DNA from: Adiantum capillus-veneris
Taxonomy: Eukaryota; Streptophyta; Polypodiopsida; Polypodiales; Pteridaceae
Assembly: GCA_014529385.2 (NCBI GenBank)
Contig: CM043953.1
Coordinates: 110,988,549-111,048,548 of the forward strand
Length of the DNA stretch: 60,000 nucleotides
Reading direction: 5' to 3'
The notes under the pieces are model-generated. The model ran no database searches. It was not told the DNA's origin and saw only the letters and a program-made list of their open reading frames with translations. This document shows positions 1 to 12,910 of the stretch, piece after piece (within the stretch, counting starts at the first letter, position 1; each line of letters opens with the position of its first letter). Both the position numbers and the translations under genes were made by a program.

Positions 1-1672
1 AGATTCTCCGATTTCCTTTATAGTAACCTTGTGCTTGAAGAATTGTAGATGGCACTTCCCATGATGGTTTTGATGTCGTATTGAGATGTACAAGAGTGCC
101 ATTTTTGGGATTATTTATCGATGAAGTCCTATGTTGGTATGAAGGCCAGTTGGATTTGAAACTTTCTGCTTTGGTTGGTCTCCTTTGGTGATATAAATAT
201 GATCTTTGTTGCTTTTGGGGACGCTTTTTGAAACCTTTATCCACCACATAAGTCGAGGTCTGTGGTTTTGGTAACCAAAGTTTCTTTTGACCCTCATAAT
301 AGCCTTGCTCTACTAAGTTGTACTGGGAGTCTATCCATCCCATGTGTTTACCTTTCGTCAATTGGCTAGGATCCTTTATCCATATTGGATCCTTGACCTT
401 GATTTCTTCAGCTTTGATGTAGACCTTTGAAGATTTTTGTCGACGATGATCGCGCAGTGTAGGGTATTTCAGTTGAAAGATTTTCTTTGGATTCTGTCTT
501 TCATGTGGAAGCATGTGGTCAGCTCTGTCTTGAACTTTTCGGGGCTGGATTGAAGACTCTAATTTAATGGGTTGCTTCTATTGGTAGGACATTTGTGGGC
601 TCATTTTGGCTTTGCCATTGTCGGAAGCCGATAATCTTGGAGCAGTAGTAGGCTGGATTTCTTGAGAGCTAGTTGTGATGACCATTGTTGAAAATTTAGG
701 TTCTTCTGCCAATGTTTTTGCCCAGTGCTTGGACAAAATCAAATGTGTACTCATTTTCGATGAATCCACCACTAGGAATTTGTCTTTGATTACCTTTGAC
801 TGTAGATTAAGGGAAGCTTCTGCAATCCCTAAAGTTGTGACGGCTATTCCATGTGATATAGAAACCTGTACCTGAATTTCATACAATTCTGGCTTACCTA
901 GAAGTAACCATAGCCCATAAGACATGACATTAGTCGTGGCAGTGCAATCTATCTCTACTGTAAAGTTGAATTTCACTTTCTCATACACATCCAACGAGAA
1001 TTTAATCTTCTTGTTGGCTGCCAAGTAACCGATGTCCTCTTTGCTTTTGGTACTTGTCTTGGACTTTTGTTCCTTGGAAGCTTTGTCATCCTCTTGTATG
1101 TTGAACTTCTTTGTCATTTGACTGGTTGTAGCATGTCCCAAGTGCTTACTATCTTCTGCTGTAGTTGCTTGTTGGTGTTCATTGCTAGTTTCTGACTGTG
1201 ACGCCTTGATTCTTTATTTTAGAAGCTCTCCGTCACTATTTACTTCTTCTGGCACTTGAAGGTCATTCAATGGTGACTTTTCTTCTTGGAAATGTTTTGA
1301 AGCTTGTGTAGTAGGATGTTGAGGCTTACTCTCTTCTTCTGATGCAATGGTCGCCGTGGCCTTTGGTTTCCATTGTTCCATGGGTTTTTGTAGAGTCTCT
1401 TCTTGAAAATATTCATTCATATCGTGTATTGCTTGTCCTTGGTAGTCAATCTTGGACTCCGTCATTTTCTGTTCTTCTGTGCATTGTATGTCTTCAGTTA
1501 CATATTCTTTTAGCTTCTCATACTCTTTGATTTTTTCAATCACCAATGAAGAGTCCACAATAGAAAATTTATTTGGTAGACTTTTAGCTTCATCCATTGA
1601 CTCTATTTGCATGTCTTCCACTTGTGATGTGGCACTAAGATTTTTTGTTACCTCTGCCACCTCTTCTTGCAT
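1..1672 (-). pseudogene. Retropepsin-like protease and pol linker (broken)
   Basis: One reading frame runs from about 1,672 to the left edge, with stops near 1,214 and at 578-580. Residues encoded around 1,141-700 look like a retroviral-type aspartic protease of gypsy elements: an Asp-containing active-site segment (VEIDCTATTNVMS), then a beta-strand-rich body with TTLGIAEASL and KDKFLVVD. The expected Asp-Ser/Thr-Gly triad reads Asp-Cys-Thr, so activity is probably lost. The upstream part (1,672-1,214) is acidic and low-complexity, like a gag-to-protease spacer. Downstream, toward position 1, the same frame continues as a basic, Trp/Pro/Gln-rich linker typical of the stretch before reverse transcriptase. 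A small open frame at 115-297 is a shadow of this linker. The call is an inference from motif pattern. Confidence 0.6.
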
Positions 1673-3096
1673 TGGCTCACTATCCTCAGAATCTTGGCTT
1701 CTTTTGCTCTCGAACCTTGAACTACGAGCTTCATCTTCATCACCTGTGGATGCTCTGACTTGTCCTCACTGAGGTTCCTTAAACGATCTTGAATCAGCTG
1801 ATTCACTTGATCTTTTTTGAAAACCTGATTCTCTATGATAATGTCGTTGACACCCTTGACTTCAAGCAACTGTGTCTTGAGCCTATCTTTTGTGCTCTGC
1901 GACTAGATCTACTTCTTTTTCAGAGATCTTGTTGGGGATTCTTTATGCCGTTCCCTTGTTGTCACTGTCTGAACTTTGCTTTTGGCTTGTTGCTTCTTCT
2001 TTTCCATGTAGAGCTTTATTGGGCAGTCCTTCACTAAATGACCAATGGCACATTGGTCGCAATATGTTGTTATCTCAACATGTGCACCCTTTGGATGAGG
2101 CAGCTTTCCATAATACTGCTGATAATGGTTTCCTGTGGTATCTAGATACAGATATGACCTCTTCTTTGCATGCATGAACCTGTAGATTACGACTGACTTA
2201 GGTGTATCCACTGGCTTTGTCTCTTTATCCTTCATCGTCTTGTCCTTGAGAAGCTGAAAATAGCTTCCATTATTGCTTGCATACAAGATCAAATCACTAT
2301 CCATGCTTTCTAGAAGTTGTGATGCTAATTCTTCCCTCAGTATATGGTCTTTGACGTGGGGCTTCTGCATAGCCTTAGGGCTATGTTTCCGAGTTGATTT
2401 TGGCGAGTTCTGCACCGAGGGTGAAGATTGAACCGAATCTTTGTTTTCCGTTTCCCTTGATGGTGCTTTTGGACGGGGTCCAAGTATGTGACTTACAGGC
2501 TGCCCACAATTGCTAAACTCATCCATATTTTTCACATCGGCTATTTCATAGTGCCTATCGTATTTGTCGACCACAATGACATCTTGACCTGACCTTTTAT
2601 ATTGGGCATCTTCCAATGCTTCTTGAAATTCCACTTGGACTCCTGAAAAGGACACTGCTTCTTGTAGAACTGGACTTCTTAATCCCACTCTTGAAGATAT
2701 AGGGTCTCTTTGTTGAGTTTGAACTCCCCCCATCCGAGAGTGTTCCATATCTGATGTTAGCATCTGTTCAATGCCTGATGATATGACTTCTTGTGCTTTG
2801 TTAAGTAGCTCTTGAGACCGAGCTAGTTCTTTTTGAAGTTGTGCTATCTTCATAGGTGATACTTCCGGCGTATTCCCTATTTGTGCAATTTAGTGTGTTT
2901 GAGCTTTTTCTTGTGCTGGTGTGGTGCACAAGACTTGTGTCGTGTCTTTCCATGTGGTGTCTTGTGTTGTGCCTTGTTGTGTGTCATGTGGTGTGTCACT
3001 CATTTGTGTAGTGACAGACGTAGGTGTCAATTCTTCCAAGTGCGTAGTTAGAGGTAAACCCATGACGAGATGGTATACATTACCACCTTTAGACAT
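1648..3096 (-). pseudogene. Gag-like region with a CX2CX3HX4C zinc knuckle (broken)
   Basis: A frame runs from 3,096 to about 1,648, interrupted by a stop at 2,890-2,892 and two close stops at 1,903-1,911; coding sense continues across each. It begins with a Thr/Gln-rich segment, then a heptad-like stretch (MKIAQLQKELARSQELLNKA) likely to form a coiled coil, and a basic Ser/Pro-rich part. Near 2,060 lies a single zinc knuckle, CDQCAIGHLVKDC. Its CX2CX3HX4C spacing is one residue shorter than the usual retroviral form but matches the spacing of Athila-type gag proteins and of the knuckle at 46,359-46,397. The knuckle normally binds the element's RNA during packaging. A frame change near 1,660 leads into the protease region. 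Confidence 0.65.
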
Positions 3097-3149
3097 GTAG
3101 TCTTCTCCTCTTGAGCCAAACGCTTCTGCTGTAAAGTAATGATTGTTTT

Positions 3150-3605
3150 CTACAAGAACTTCATGACCTGTAGAAAGACAGCCCTGTAGTATCGACTCTC
3201 TTCATCTCCATAGAGGGTACCAAATTTCTGTTTTCCATCTTGTGCTTTGTACAAAAAAATACTTGGAGGATATGCATAGAGTTCTGTAAGTTGATCCTTG
3301 TACAACATTTCTGTCTCATTGTCGATGTATTTTCCGTGCCTCATGTAAATTGATCCCAGACAGTCCTCCATGAAATTTGGATGTGGGTGTAGTACATTCT
3401 TCGTTGTTTCAACTTCCACATATTGAGATGTCCGAGTTTCCTCTGTATCTTTCTTTGTCTTGATGTACAAATTTCGATTGACATACTCATAGCATGGCAG
3501 TCCTTTGTAGTATCCAATCAGATAGATCCGAATTTGCTCTCTTGTAATATCTGTGGATGTACTTGAAGCTTCTTCTTGACTGGTCTGATTCCTTTGAGAT
3601 GCCAT
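3150..3605 (-). pseudogene. Unrecognised N-terminal gag-position ORF
   Basis: A 151-codon frame starts at 3,605 (MASQRNQTSQEEASST...) and is the first long frame after the leader. It has a polar Ser/Thr/Glu start, then a Tyr-rich globular-looking part (IGYYKGLPCYEYVNRN) and no transmembrane segment or metal-binding motif. Its stop is followed, in another frame, by codons that lead directly into the frame beginning at 3,096, so a frameshift near 3,150 probably split one longer protein. From its position it should be the N-terminal domain of this element's gag, but I do not recognise the fold. A short frame upstream (3,682-3,879) is basic and may be chance. Confidence 0.45.
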
Positions 3606-6600
3606 TGCTTTCGTCTTGACTTCCTTGTTGTACCTGTTTAGTGATAGCTCTAATTGCTTGCCTCAATGCTAATAAAAATTATTAGCACCCTTGTGTCGGT
3701 CTTTTTCGCTTGAGGTCCTTCAGCTTTTGTGGATGCCTTAATCTCTGAGTTTTATGCACTGGGCTTTGCTTGCACTGCTTGAACTTCTTAGCTCCTTTGC
3801 TTGCCAGGGCTGATATTGTCTTGTCTCGCTGCTTGCTTTGCCTAGAGCTTTTTAGAAGGCCTCGATCTAGTGGAAGCACTATGATAAGTTATGCAACTTA
3901 CCACTACAACGACTGCTCCCTTTGTAGTGATTCTTGAGTCGAGCTAACCTCTGTTCACTTTAGCACACAATCTACAAAATTCTATTTAGCTGGCAAACTT
4001 TTTCACAATGAATGCAAAAATCCTTGATGTACCTTTGATGGCCACACTTGTTCCGTGAGCTCGGAAGTGACTTTCAAGTTCGCTTTTAGCTAAACTAAAC
4101 TTAAGCTAGCACAAGAGAATTATGCACAAGTCGCAGTGATTTGCTAGCAAAAATCTTGTGTTAAAGTTCTCCAAAACTTGCGACTGTTGTTGCAAAATCA
4201 AGAGTCCTTGTAAATGGTCTTATTGCTACGAGATTTGTTTATGGACGTACACTAGGCCGTAGTTAACTTTTACACCTTTCCGTGGGTGACCAATGGTTTT
4301 CCTAAAAGATAATTTCAATCTGCTAACTTAGCAGTCTTCAAAAACTGTGACCGTTTTCTCACAATTCTTTCGAACTGTCGGTTTTAGACACCCCTGACTT
4401 CCGGATGCATTTTGAGGCCTTGAACGACGTTTTTTTTTCAAAGTTGAACTAAATGGTTGACGTAGGCATTCATTTTGTTCAGGTTCTGCTCTTAGATATG
4501 TAGTCTCGCTCTCAAGCTACGTTTTGATATAAAAACTTTTCCAATCCGATACCGTTTGTGAAAGTTATGGCCAAAACAGTGAATTGCAGTTTAGAATGGT
4601 CAAAATGAGTCCAAATTCAATTTTAGAAGAAGATTTGGGATCTCTGTGACATTGTGAACATTCGTGTATGATCAAAATTACAGTTGGACCCTAAAACTGG
4701 CCTAGAGACATCCTACGCGTAGGATGTCTATATGCTCAGAATTGAACAAAATTTGGTCCAGAGACTCCCCTTAAGTCCAGCAACACAATGGTATGCTCAA
4801 AATTTTATTTGGACCTAAAAATGGCCTTGAGACATCCTATGCCTAGGATGTCTTTTTGCTCAGAATGACTTGAAATTTTCACCTCAGCTTCTCCTTGATG
4901 TGCTGATCACAGTGGTGTGCTCATAGGTTGGTTTGGAGTCCTAAATCAAGCTGGAGACATGCTACGCGTAGGATGTCAAAGTGCTCAGATTTTGTCCAAA
5001 ATTGATCCCAAGATTCTCCTAGTACTCAGCAACCCAATGGTATGCTTAGAATTTGAATTTGGATGCCAATAGGTCAAGATTTGGGCTGCATAAGCTTCTA
5101 GTGCACTCCAATGTCTGACAATTCTTGTTTTTGCTTGGTAGATAGGCCAAACAAGGTCCAAATTCACTTTTGAAAAAAGTTCTGGAATCCTTGAGACACT
5201 GGGAAACTCCCTATATGGCCAAAGTAGAATTTGGCCACTTTATGACCCTCAAGACATCCTACGTGTAGGGTGTCTTTTTGCTCTGTTTCAACTCAAACTT
5301 GCACTGTAGCTTCCCCTTGATGTGCTAAGCTCACATCTACTTTTACTTTTTGATTATGACACCTATAGGTTGGTCAAATGATCAAGAATATCCTCCAGAA
5401 GCCTGAGGTGTGTTCTGATGAATTCCCAAGTCAAATCAACTCCAATTTGGACCAAATTTGCCTAGGAGGCTTACCTAAGGCTATATGATAGCATGGTATG
5501 GTCACAGGAGAATTTTGGTCTCTGAATCATGCAGTAGACATCCTATGCGTAGGATGTCTTTTTGCTCAGAATGAACCCAAACTTGGACCAAAGATTCCCC
5601 TAGTCTTCAGCAACCCCCCTGGTATGCTTAGATTTGAGTTTGGAGGTCAAAAGAGCCCAAAACTAGCTATTCTTGCCTTTTTCAGTCAAAAATGCTAAAC
5701 TCAGCTTAAAACCCAATTTTCTCACCCAAATGAGCTGAAAACTCTCACATGCACTCAAAACATCATGTATAACATGCACATGAAGTCACCCTATGGTTTG
5801 GTCTCAAAAATTATGCCTTGGGCACAATTTGGGTAGGATGTCTGGCAATTCTCGTCTTTTGGCTTTGATCTGTCAGAATTTGGTCAAATTTCCACTTTCC
5901 AGGTGAAAATAGGGTAAAACCTACCTTCTAAACACACTGGTAACCTCAGATTTTCAAAAAAGTGCACAGATCACCTTGTAGACATCCTACGCGTAGGATG
6001 TCTACTGCTCCTTTTTTCAGACTGAAGTGTCCCTGATGCTTCCTTATGCTCTCAGCAAGTGCAAGTGTGCTTCACAATTGCAAAAACATGCTAAAATCAC
6101 TCAATTTAAGCCTTTTCTGAAATTTTACGTTTTCTAACTCCGCCTTTTGGCTTTTGGTCAACAAAAAATAGGGAAAAACACTCAAGTCAATATGTTACTA
6201 GGGTAAAACCTACCCTCTGAACCCACTGGTAACCTCAATTTCCCCAAATTCCCTGCCAAAAGTGCCCTGGAGACATCCTACACGTAGGATGTCTACTGTC
6301 TTAAAATGCAATTTTTTTATGGCATTAGTACTCCCTATGCTTTGTAGAGCTCTCAGCAATAATCACAAAAAAATTTGGACTTCAAATCAGCTTCCAAACA
6401 CAATTTACCTTCTTTCCTACTTAGCGTTTCCCACTTCTCTGATGAGCCTAACAGCAAATAAGACATGCATAAAGTACTCTAAATCAGCAATCAAGATATC
6501 CTACTTACCCTACTCCTACTCATCAATGTGAGATGGTGATTTTGATGTCTTGGTTGCTTCTAGGCCTCACACGGACTCTCAAGTCAACCTACCACCACAT

Positions 6601-6793
6601 CTACCACTCCAACTCCTACTCTCTACACCACAACCTACTACTACCTAAGACGGAAGATCCAGGCCAGAGACACGCTCCCTAGACTCCTCCTAAGACCTAG
6701 AGAGTCCACCACCCTCTGATCGTATCTAAATGTAAAATAGTACTCTAGCAAGCCAGAGGGACCTCTATCCTCAAGGACTACTATGGGCTCTCA
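3606..6793 (-). other. Long untranslated leader of the minus-strand element
   Basis: About 3.2 kb between the primer site and the first gag-like frame holds no convincing coding sequence on either strand. It is built from degenerate repeats: blocks of about 120 bp recur between 4.65 and 6.3 kb with shared phrases such as GCTCAGAAT, CAGCAACCCAATGGTATGC and the palindrome listed separately. Leaders this long occur in a few plant gypsy lineages and may carry packaging or regulatory signals; here that is inference. Confidence 0.6.
4706..6294. repeat. Array of seven 24-bp palindromes in the leader
   Basis: Each copy consists of AGACATCCTACG followed by its reverse complement. Positions: 4,706-4,729 (perfect), 4,830-4,853, 4,955-4,978, 5,252-5,275, 5,536-5,559, 5,980-6,003 (perfect) and 6,271-6,294. 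The others differ from the perfect dyad by one or two bases. Half-sites (GTAGGATGTCTGGCA) occur near 5,832 and, inside the LTR, near 7,155. The first three copies are about 123 bp apart; later spacings are 277-450 bp. The flanking sequence is more diverged than the palindromes, suggesting the dyad is the conserved part. Confidence 0.9.
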
Positions 6794-6811
6794 TCCCCGC
6801 CAGCGGCGCCA
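6794..6811 (-). promoter_or_regulatory. Primer-binding site, tRNA-Asp type
   Basis: The minus strand directly after the LTR reads TGGCGCCGCTGGCGGGGA. This matches the complement of the 3' end of plant tRNA-Asp(GTC) at all but about two positions. tRNA-Asp-type sites are common in non-chromodomain plant gypsy elements. It fixes the inner LTR boundary and the strand. Confidence 0.75.
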
Positions 6812-7572
6812 ATGTTGGACGGATACGCCGTGACGGACGTCAGCATAGCGAGAACTCACTTAACATATAATGTCAACTAAGGACGAAGCTCGACCCGCAG
6901 GCACGTGGAAGCAAGCAAAGGGTGTCAATCTCTGCTCGACCGACTAGTGACTACGTCCTACAGAGATATCAAATCTACATGCCATCGGTTCTGTGAATGT
7001 GAGAGTCTCCTATGATGCTACCGCAAGCCAAAAGCCCATTAAACGTTCTCGAAACGTTACAAAACTTGAGGGATACCCTATCAACACCAATAGGCCACTT
7101 TCCCTAAGGTCTGTGACAAAAAAAACCTACTCAATACCCTCCGTGCAAAAAACGTGTAGGATGTCTGGCAGGTTTTTGCAGGTCTCCGTTTCCAAAAACT
7201 AAAGTGCCTAATGTGTAGCTCTACTCGCTCTGATCGTGTGGATATGATGAAATGAAAAAACGGACAACAGTTACTCACCGAAACTCCAAAAGTAGCTCGC
7301 GGGTGAATCTGCAAAAACACAGGGGAACGCGCGTGATGTAAGCATCAACGCGTAGCTCTCCTCGTGGGCAACACACTTCTGCTCTCCGTTTGCGATTCCG
7401 ACCACCGTAGCTCCTGTAGCGCGCACACACACTCTCTCACTCTCTCGCAGTTTCCCAATGACATAGAAGATCAGATTATTAGAAGTCTCTTTACAAAGCT
7501 TTAGGTTTTGGCTTATATATTAAGCCTTAGAAAATCTAATGTCCGACCAAAATGACCTTATTTGTCCCTAGG

Positions 7573-7581
7573 CTTTTATAG
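7573..7581 (-). promoter_or_regulatory. Candidate TATA box of the LTR
   Basis: The minus strand reads CTATAAAAG, a good plant TATA box, about 300 bp inside the longer LTR. A second AT-rich candidate lies at 7,513-7,522. Transcription would run leftward into the leader and gag. Confidence 0.45.
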
Positions 7582-7853
7582 AGCTTAATTACAACACCGT
7601 GAGCTGGCTTTGCTCATCCAACAAGCATCTGTGGCCTCAATACAATTGGTGACTTAAAATATGAAGTTCCCGTAAACATTACAAAAGTGGCCGTAATGGA
7701 TCAAAATGATAATAACGGGATATTTGATGATGTCCATGAGCTTATATCTTCACATTATAACATCCATCTTCGTCTTCATCACTTCATCAGCATCTTTATT
7801 TGGAATCTTTAGAGAATCTTTGAGGGATCTTTATGGAATCTTTGTGGAAGCGT

Positions 7854-7877
7854 TGTTGAAAGGTTGACCTTTCAACA
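7854..7877. repeat. 24-bp near-perfect palindrome at the outer LTR end
   Basis: TGTTGAAAGGT and its reverse complement flank a two-base centre. Its right half ends in CAACA, the expected complement of an LTR start. It could be the outer LTR terminus or a coincidental foldback beside it. Confidence 0.6.
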
Positions 7878-7940
7878 AAGTTGAGGCTCCATTCCTATAT
7901 CTACCTAGCAGTTCAGCTCCATGCCTTAATCTACCTAACA

Positions 7941-7963
7941 GCTCAAACATAAGTTTGAGCTCC
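7941..7963. repeat. Isolated copy of the satellite palindrome
   Basis: GCTCAAACATAAGTTTGAGC is a near-perfect dyad of the same type as that in the 10.0-12.9 kb array, placed directly before the CT microsatellite. Confidence 0.65.
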
Positions 7964-7966
7964 AAG

Positions 7967-10009
<2,043 letters not shown>

Positions 10010-12910
10010 GTCTAGGAGGCAAGCCTCTTCAACTCATTGTGAATACCAGCACATGCTTGAGACTTCTCTTTTAGGCCCAAACATAAGCTAGAGCTTCACT
10101 TGCATGTGGCTACCAAGGGCAACCGGACATTTAGGCTCGAACTTAAGTTCGAGCCTCTTTTGAATATGCTACTATAGTACTAGGGTGCAAGACTAGCTTC
10201 ATGACATCCTTGTGGATACCAAGAGCATAAAATAATATCTTTAGTCTTGAACTTTAGTTCGAGCCTCAACTGCATATGCTAGTGTAGGCTAGCCTCATGA
10301 CATTGTTGTGGTTACAAATGGCAAGAGACTCGAACTAAGTTTGGAATTTGCCTGTAGCACTATCGTGCAAGGCTAACTTCATGACATCGTTCAGGCTACT
10401 ACTAAGGGCACAAAGCAACACATGGCTATCAATGGCAAGAGGATACCATGCAAGGCTAACCTCATGACATCATTGAGGCTACTACTAAGGGCATAGAACA
10501 ACACCTTTAGGGTGAAACTTAAGTTCAAGCCTTGCCTACATATGCTAGTATAGCATTGAGGTGCAAGGCTAGCCTCATGACATCCTTCGAGTTATTGAGG
10601 GTATAGATTAACACCTTCATGATCGAAATTTAGTTCGAGTCTCAACTGCATATGCTAGTGTAACAACACTGTGCAACGCTAGCCACATGAATCCTTGTGG
10701 CTACCAATGGAAAGAGGCTTGAGCTTAAGTTCAAGCCTTGCCTACGTATGCTAGTGTAGCACTACTATATGCAAGGCCAGAGCCTCATAACATCCTTGTG
10801 GCTATCAATGGCAAGAGGCTCGAACTTAAGTTTGAGCCTTGCCTACATACGATGTGGGAGGCCATAGCCTCATGGAATTTTTGTGGCTACCAAGGGCATG
10901 GAACAACACCTTTAGGCTCAAACTTAAATTTTAAACTTCATTAGTTGCTAGGGTAGCAATAGGGTGCTAGGCTAGCCTCATAAAACCCTTGTGGCTACCA
11001 AGGTCATAGAAGAACATCATTAGGCTCAAACTTAATTTCAAGCCTCGCGTGAATATGCTAGTGTAGCACTAGGGTGCAAAGCTAGTCTCATGATATCCTT
11101 GTGGCTACCAAGGGCAGTATGCCAGTATAACACTATCATGTAAAGCTAGTCTCATGACATCGTTGTGGCTACCAAGTGCATAGAAAAACACCTATAATTT
11201 TGAGCCTCAAGTGCATATGATATTATATGGTAGCATCTAAGGCAAGGGCCTCATGATATCCGTGTGGCTACCTGGGGCAAGAGACTCGAACTTAAGCTCG
11301 AGCTTGATATGTATATGTTACTGTAGCACGAGGTGTAGCACTATTGTGCAAGTCCATAGCCTCATGGAATCCTTGTGGCTACCAAGCGCATAGAACAACA
11401 TCTTTAGGCTCAAACTTAAGTTTGAGCCTCATCGTCGGCATATGCGAGGGTAGAACTAGGGTGCAAGGCTAGCCTCATGACACCCGTGTGGCTACCAAGG
11501 GCATAGAAAAACACCTTTAAGCTTGAACTTAAGTTTGAGCCTCAACTGCATATGCTATTCTAGCACTAGGGTGCAAATCTAGCCTCATAATCTCCTTGTT
11601 GCTACCAAGGGAAATATGCTAGTACAACACTATCATGTAAGGCTAGTCTCCTGACATCATTGTGGCTACCAAGGTATATGCGAGTGTAGTACTAGGGTGT
11701 AAGACCAGCCTTAGGACACCCGCGTGGCTACCAAGGGCATAAACGAACACCTTTAGGCTCAAACGTAAGTTCAAGCGTCAATTGCATACACTAGTGTAGC
11801 AATAGGGTGCAAAGCTAGCCTCATGATATCCTTGTGGCTACCAAGGGAAATATGCTAGTACAACAATATCATGTAAGGCTAGTCTCATGAAATTGTTGTG
11901 GCTACCAAGGTCATAGAACAACACCTTTAATTTTGAGCCTCAAGTGCATATGCTATTATATGGTTGGCATCCAAATGGCAAGAGACTCAAACTTAAGCAT
12001 GATCCTTATATGTATATATGAGTGTAGCAATAATATGCAAGGACATAGCCTCGCGGAATCCTTCTGGCTACCAACAAGGGCATGGAACAACACCTTTGGG
12101 TTTGAACTTAAGCTTAAGCCTCAGTAGTTGCTATGATATCCTTGTGGCTACTAAGGGAATATGCTAGTACAACACTATCATGTAAGGCTAGCCTCATGAA
12201 ATCATTGTGGCTACCAAGGGCATAGAACTACACCTGTAAGTTTGAGCCTCAAGTGCATATGCTATTGTATGGCTAGCATCTAAGAGGAGGGCCTCATGAT
12301 ATCCTTGTGGCTACCAAGGGCACGAGAATCAAACTTAAAGGGCATGGAACAACACCTTTAAGCTCAAACTTAAGTTTGAACCTCATTGACATATGCTAGT
12401 GTAGCACTAGGGTGCAAGGCTAGCCTCATGACACCCTTGTGGCTACCAACGGCAAGAGCATCACCTTCATATGCTAGTGTATCACTATCATGCAAGGCTA
12501 ACCTTATGGCATCCTTGTGGCTATCAAGGGCATAGAACAACATCTTTATGATCAAACTACATATGCTAGTGTGGCAGTAGCGTCTAAGGCTGGCCTCAAG
12601 GCATTCTTATGGCTACAAAGGGCATATAGAACATCACCTTCAAGCTCAAATATAATTTTGAGTTTCCACTCCATATGCTATTGTAGCACTATCATGCAAG
12701 GATAGCCTCATGAGTCATGACATCCTTCTGGCTACCAAGGGCATAAAGCTTCACTTTTAAGCTCAAACTCAAGTTGGAGCCTCGCCTGCATATGCTATTG
12801 TAGAACTATCTTGCAAGGCTACCCTTCTGGCATCCTTGTGGCTAGCAAGGGCATAACACAACACCTATTGGCTCAAACTTAAGTTTGAGCCTTGCTTGCA
12901 CATGCTAGTT
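10010..12910. repeat. Dyad-rich satellite array, unit about 95-120 bp
   Basis: I count roughly 29 occurrences of the phrase around TTGTGGCTACCAAGG in 2.9 kb. A typical unit contains, in order: the dyad GGCTCAAACTT plus its reverse complement; CCTCAxxTGCATATG; the hairpin CTAGTG-TAG-CACTAG; the 10-bp palindrome AGGCTAGCCT; CATGACAT; and CCTTGTGGCTACCAAGG, itself a partial dyad. Good copies of the first dyad are at about 10,133, 10,811, 11,403 and 12,867. Some units lack the first part, giving 60-65-bp spacing. The units are diverged, so the array is not recent. No coding sequence is supported here. Confidence 0.9.

Larger units (their letters stand above)
1..7877 (-). mobile_element. 5' part of a Ty3/gypsy-like LTR retrotransposon, cut by the window edge
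   Basis: Read on the minus strand the order is LTR (7,877 or 7,623 to 6,813), tRNA-Asp-type primer site (6,811-6,794), a leader of about 3.2 kb, a gag-like region with zinc knuckle (3,605-1,648) and a protease-like region (1,141-578). Coding sequence continues to the left edge, so reverse transcriptase and integrase should lie outside. Every coding segment carries stops or frame changes, so the copy is dead. The long leader with its palindrome array is unusual. The assignment to Ty3/gypsy rests on the primer-site type, the knuckle spacing and the retropepsin-like region; no reverse transcriptase is visible to confirm it. The outer target duplication cannot be checked because the 3' LTR is off the window. 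Confidence 0.8.
6813..7877 (-). repeat. 5' LTR of the minus-strand gypsy-like element
   Basis: The inner end is TGTTGGAC on the plus strand (6,813), so the LTR ends in GTCCAACA next to the primer site. Two outer ends are possible: TCCAACA at 7,617-7,623 (7-bp terminal inverted repeat, 811 bp) or TTCAACA ending at 7,877 (1,065 bp). I prefer the longer one, because the shorter would leave almost no U3 before the TATA-like box at 7,573-7,581. The partner LTR is outside the window. Confidence 0.65.

Noticed and set aside
2060-2110. Zinc knuckle with a missing residue as a disabling mutation
   Set aside because: The CX2CX3HX4C spacing also occurs at 46,359-46,397 and is normal for Athila-type gag, so it is not evidence of damage.
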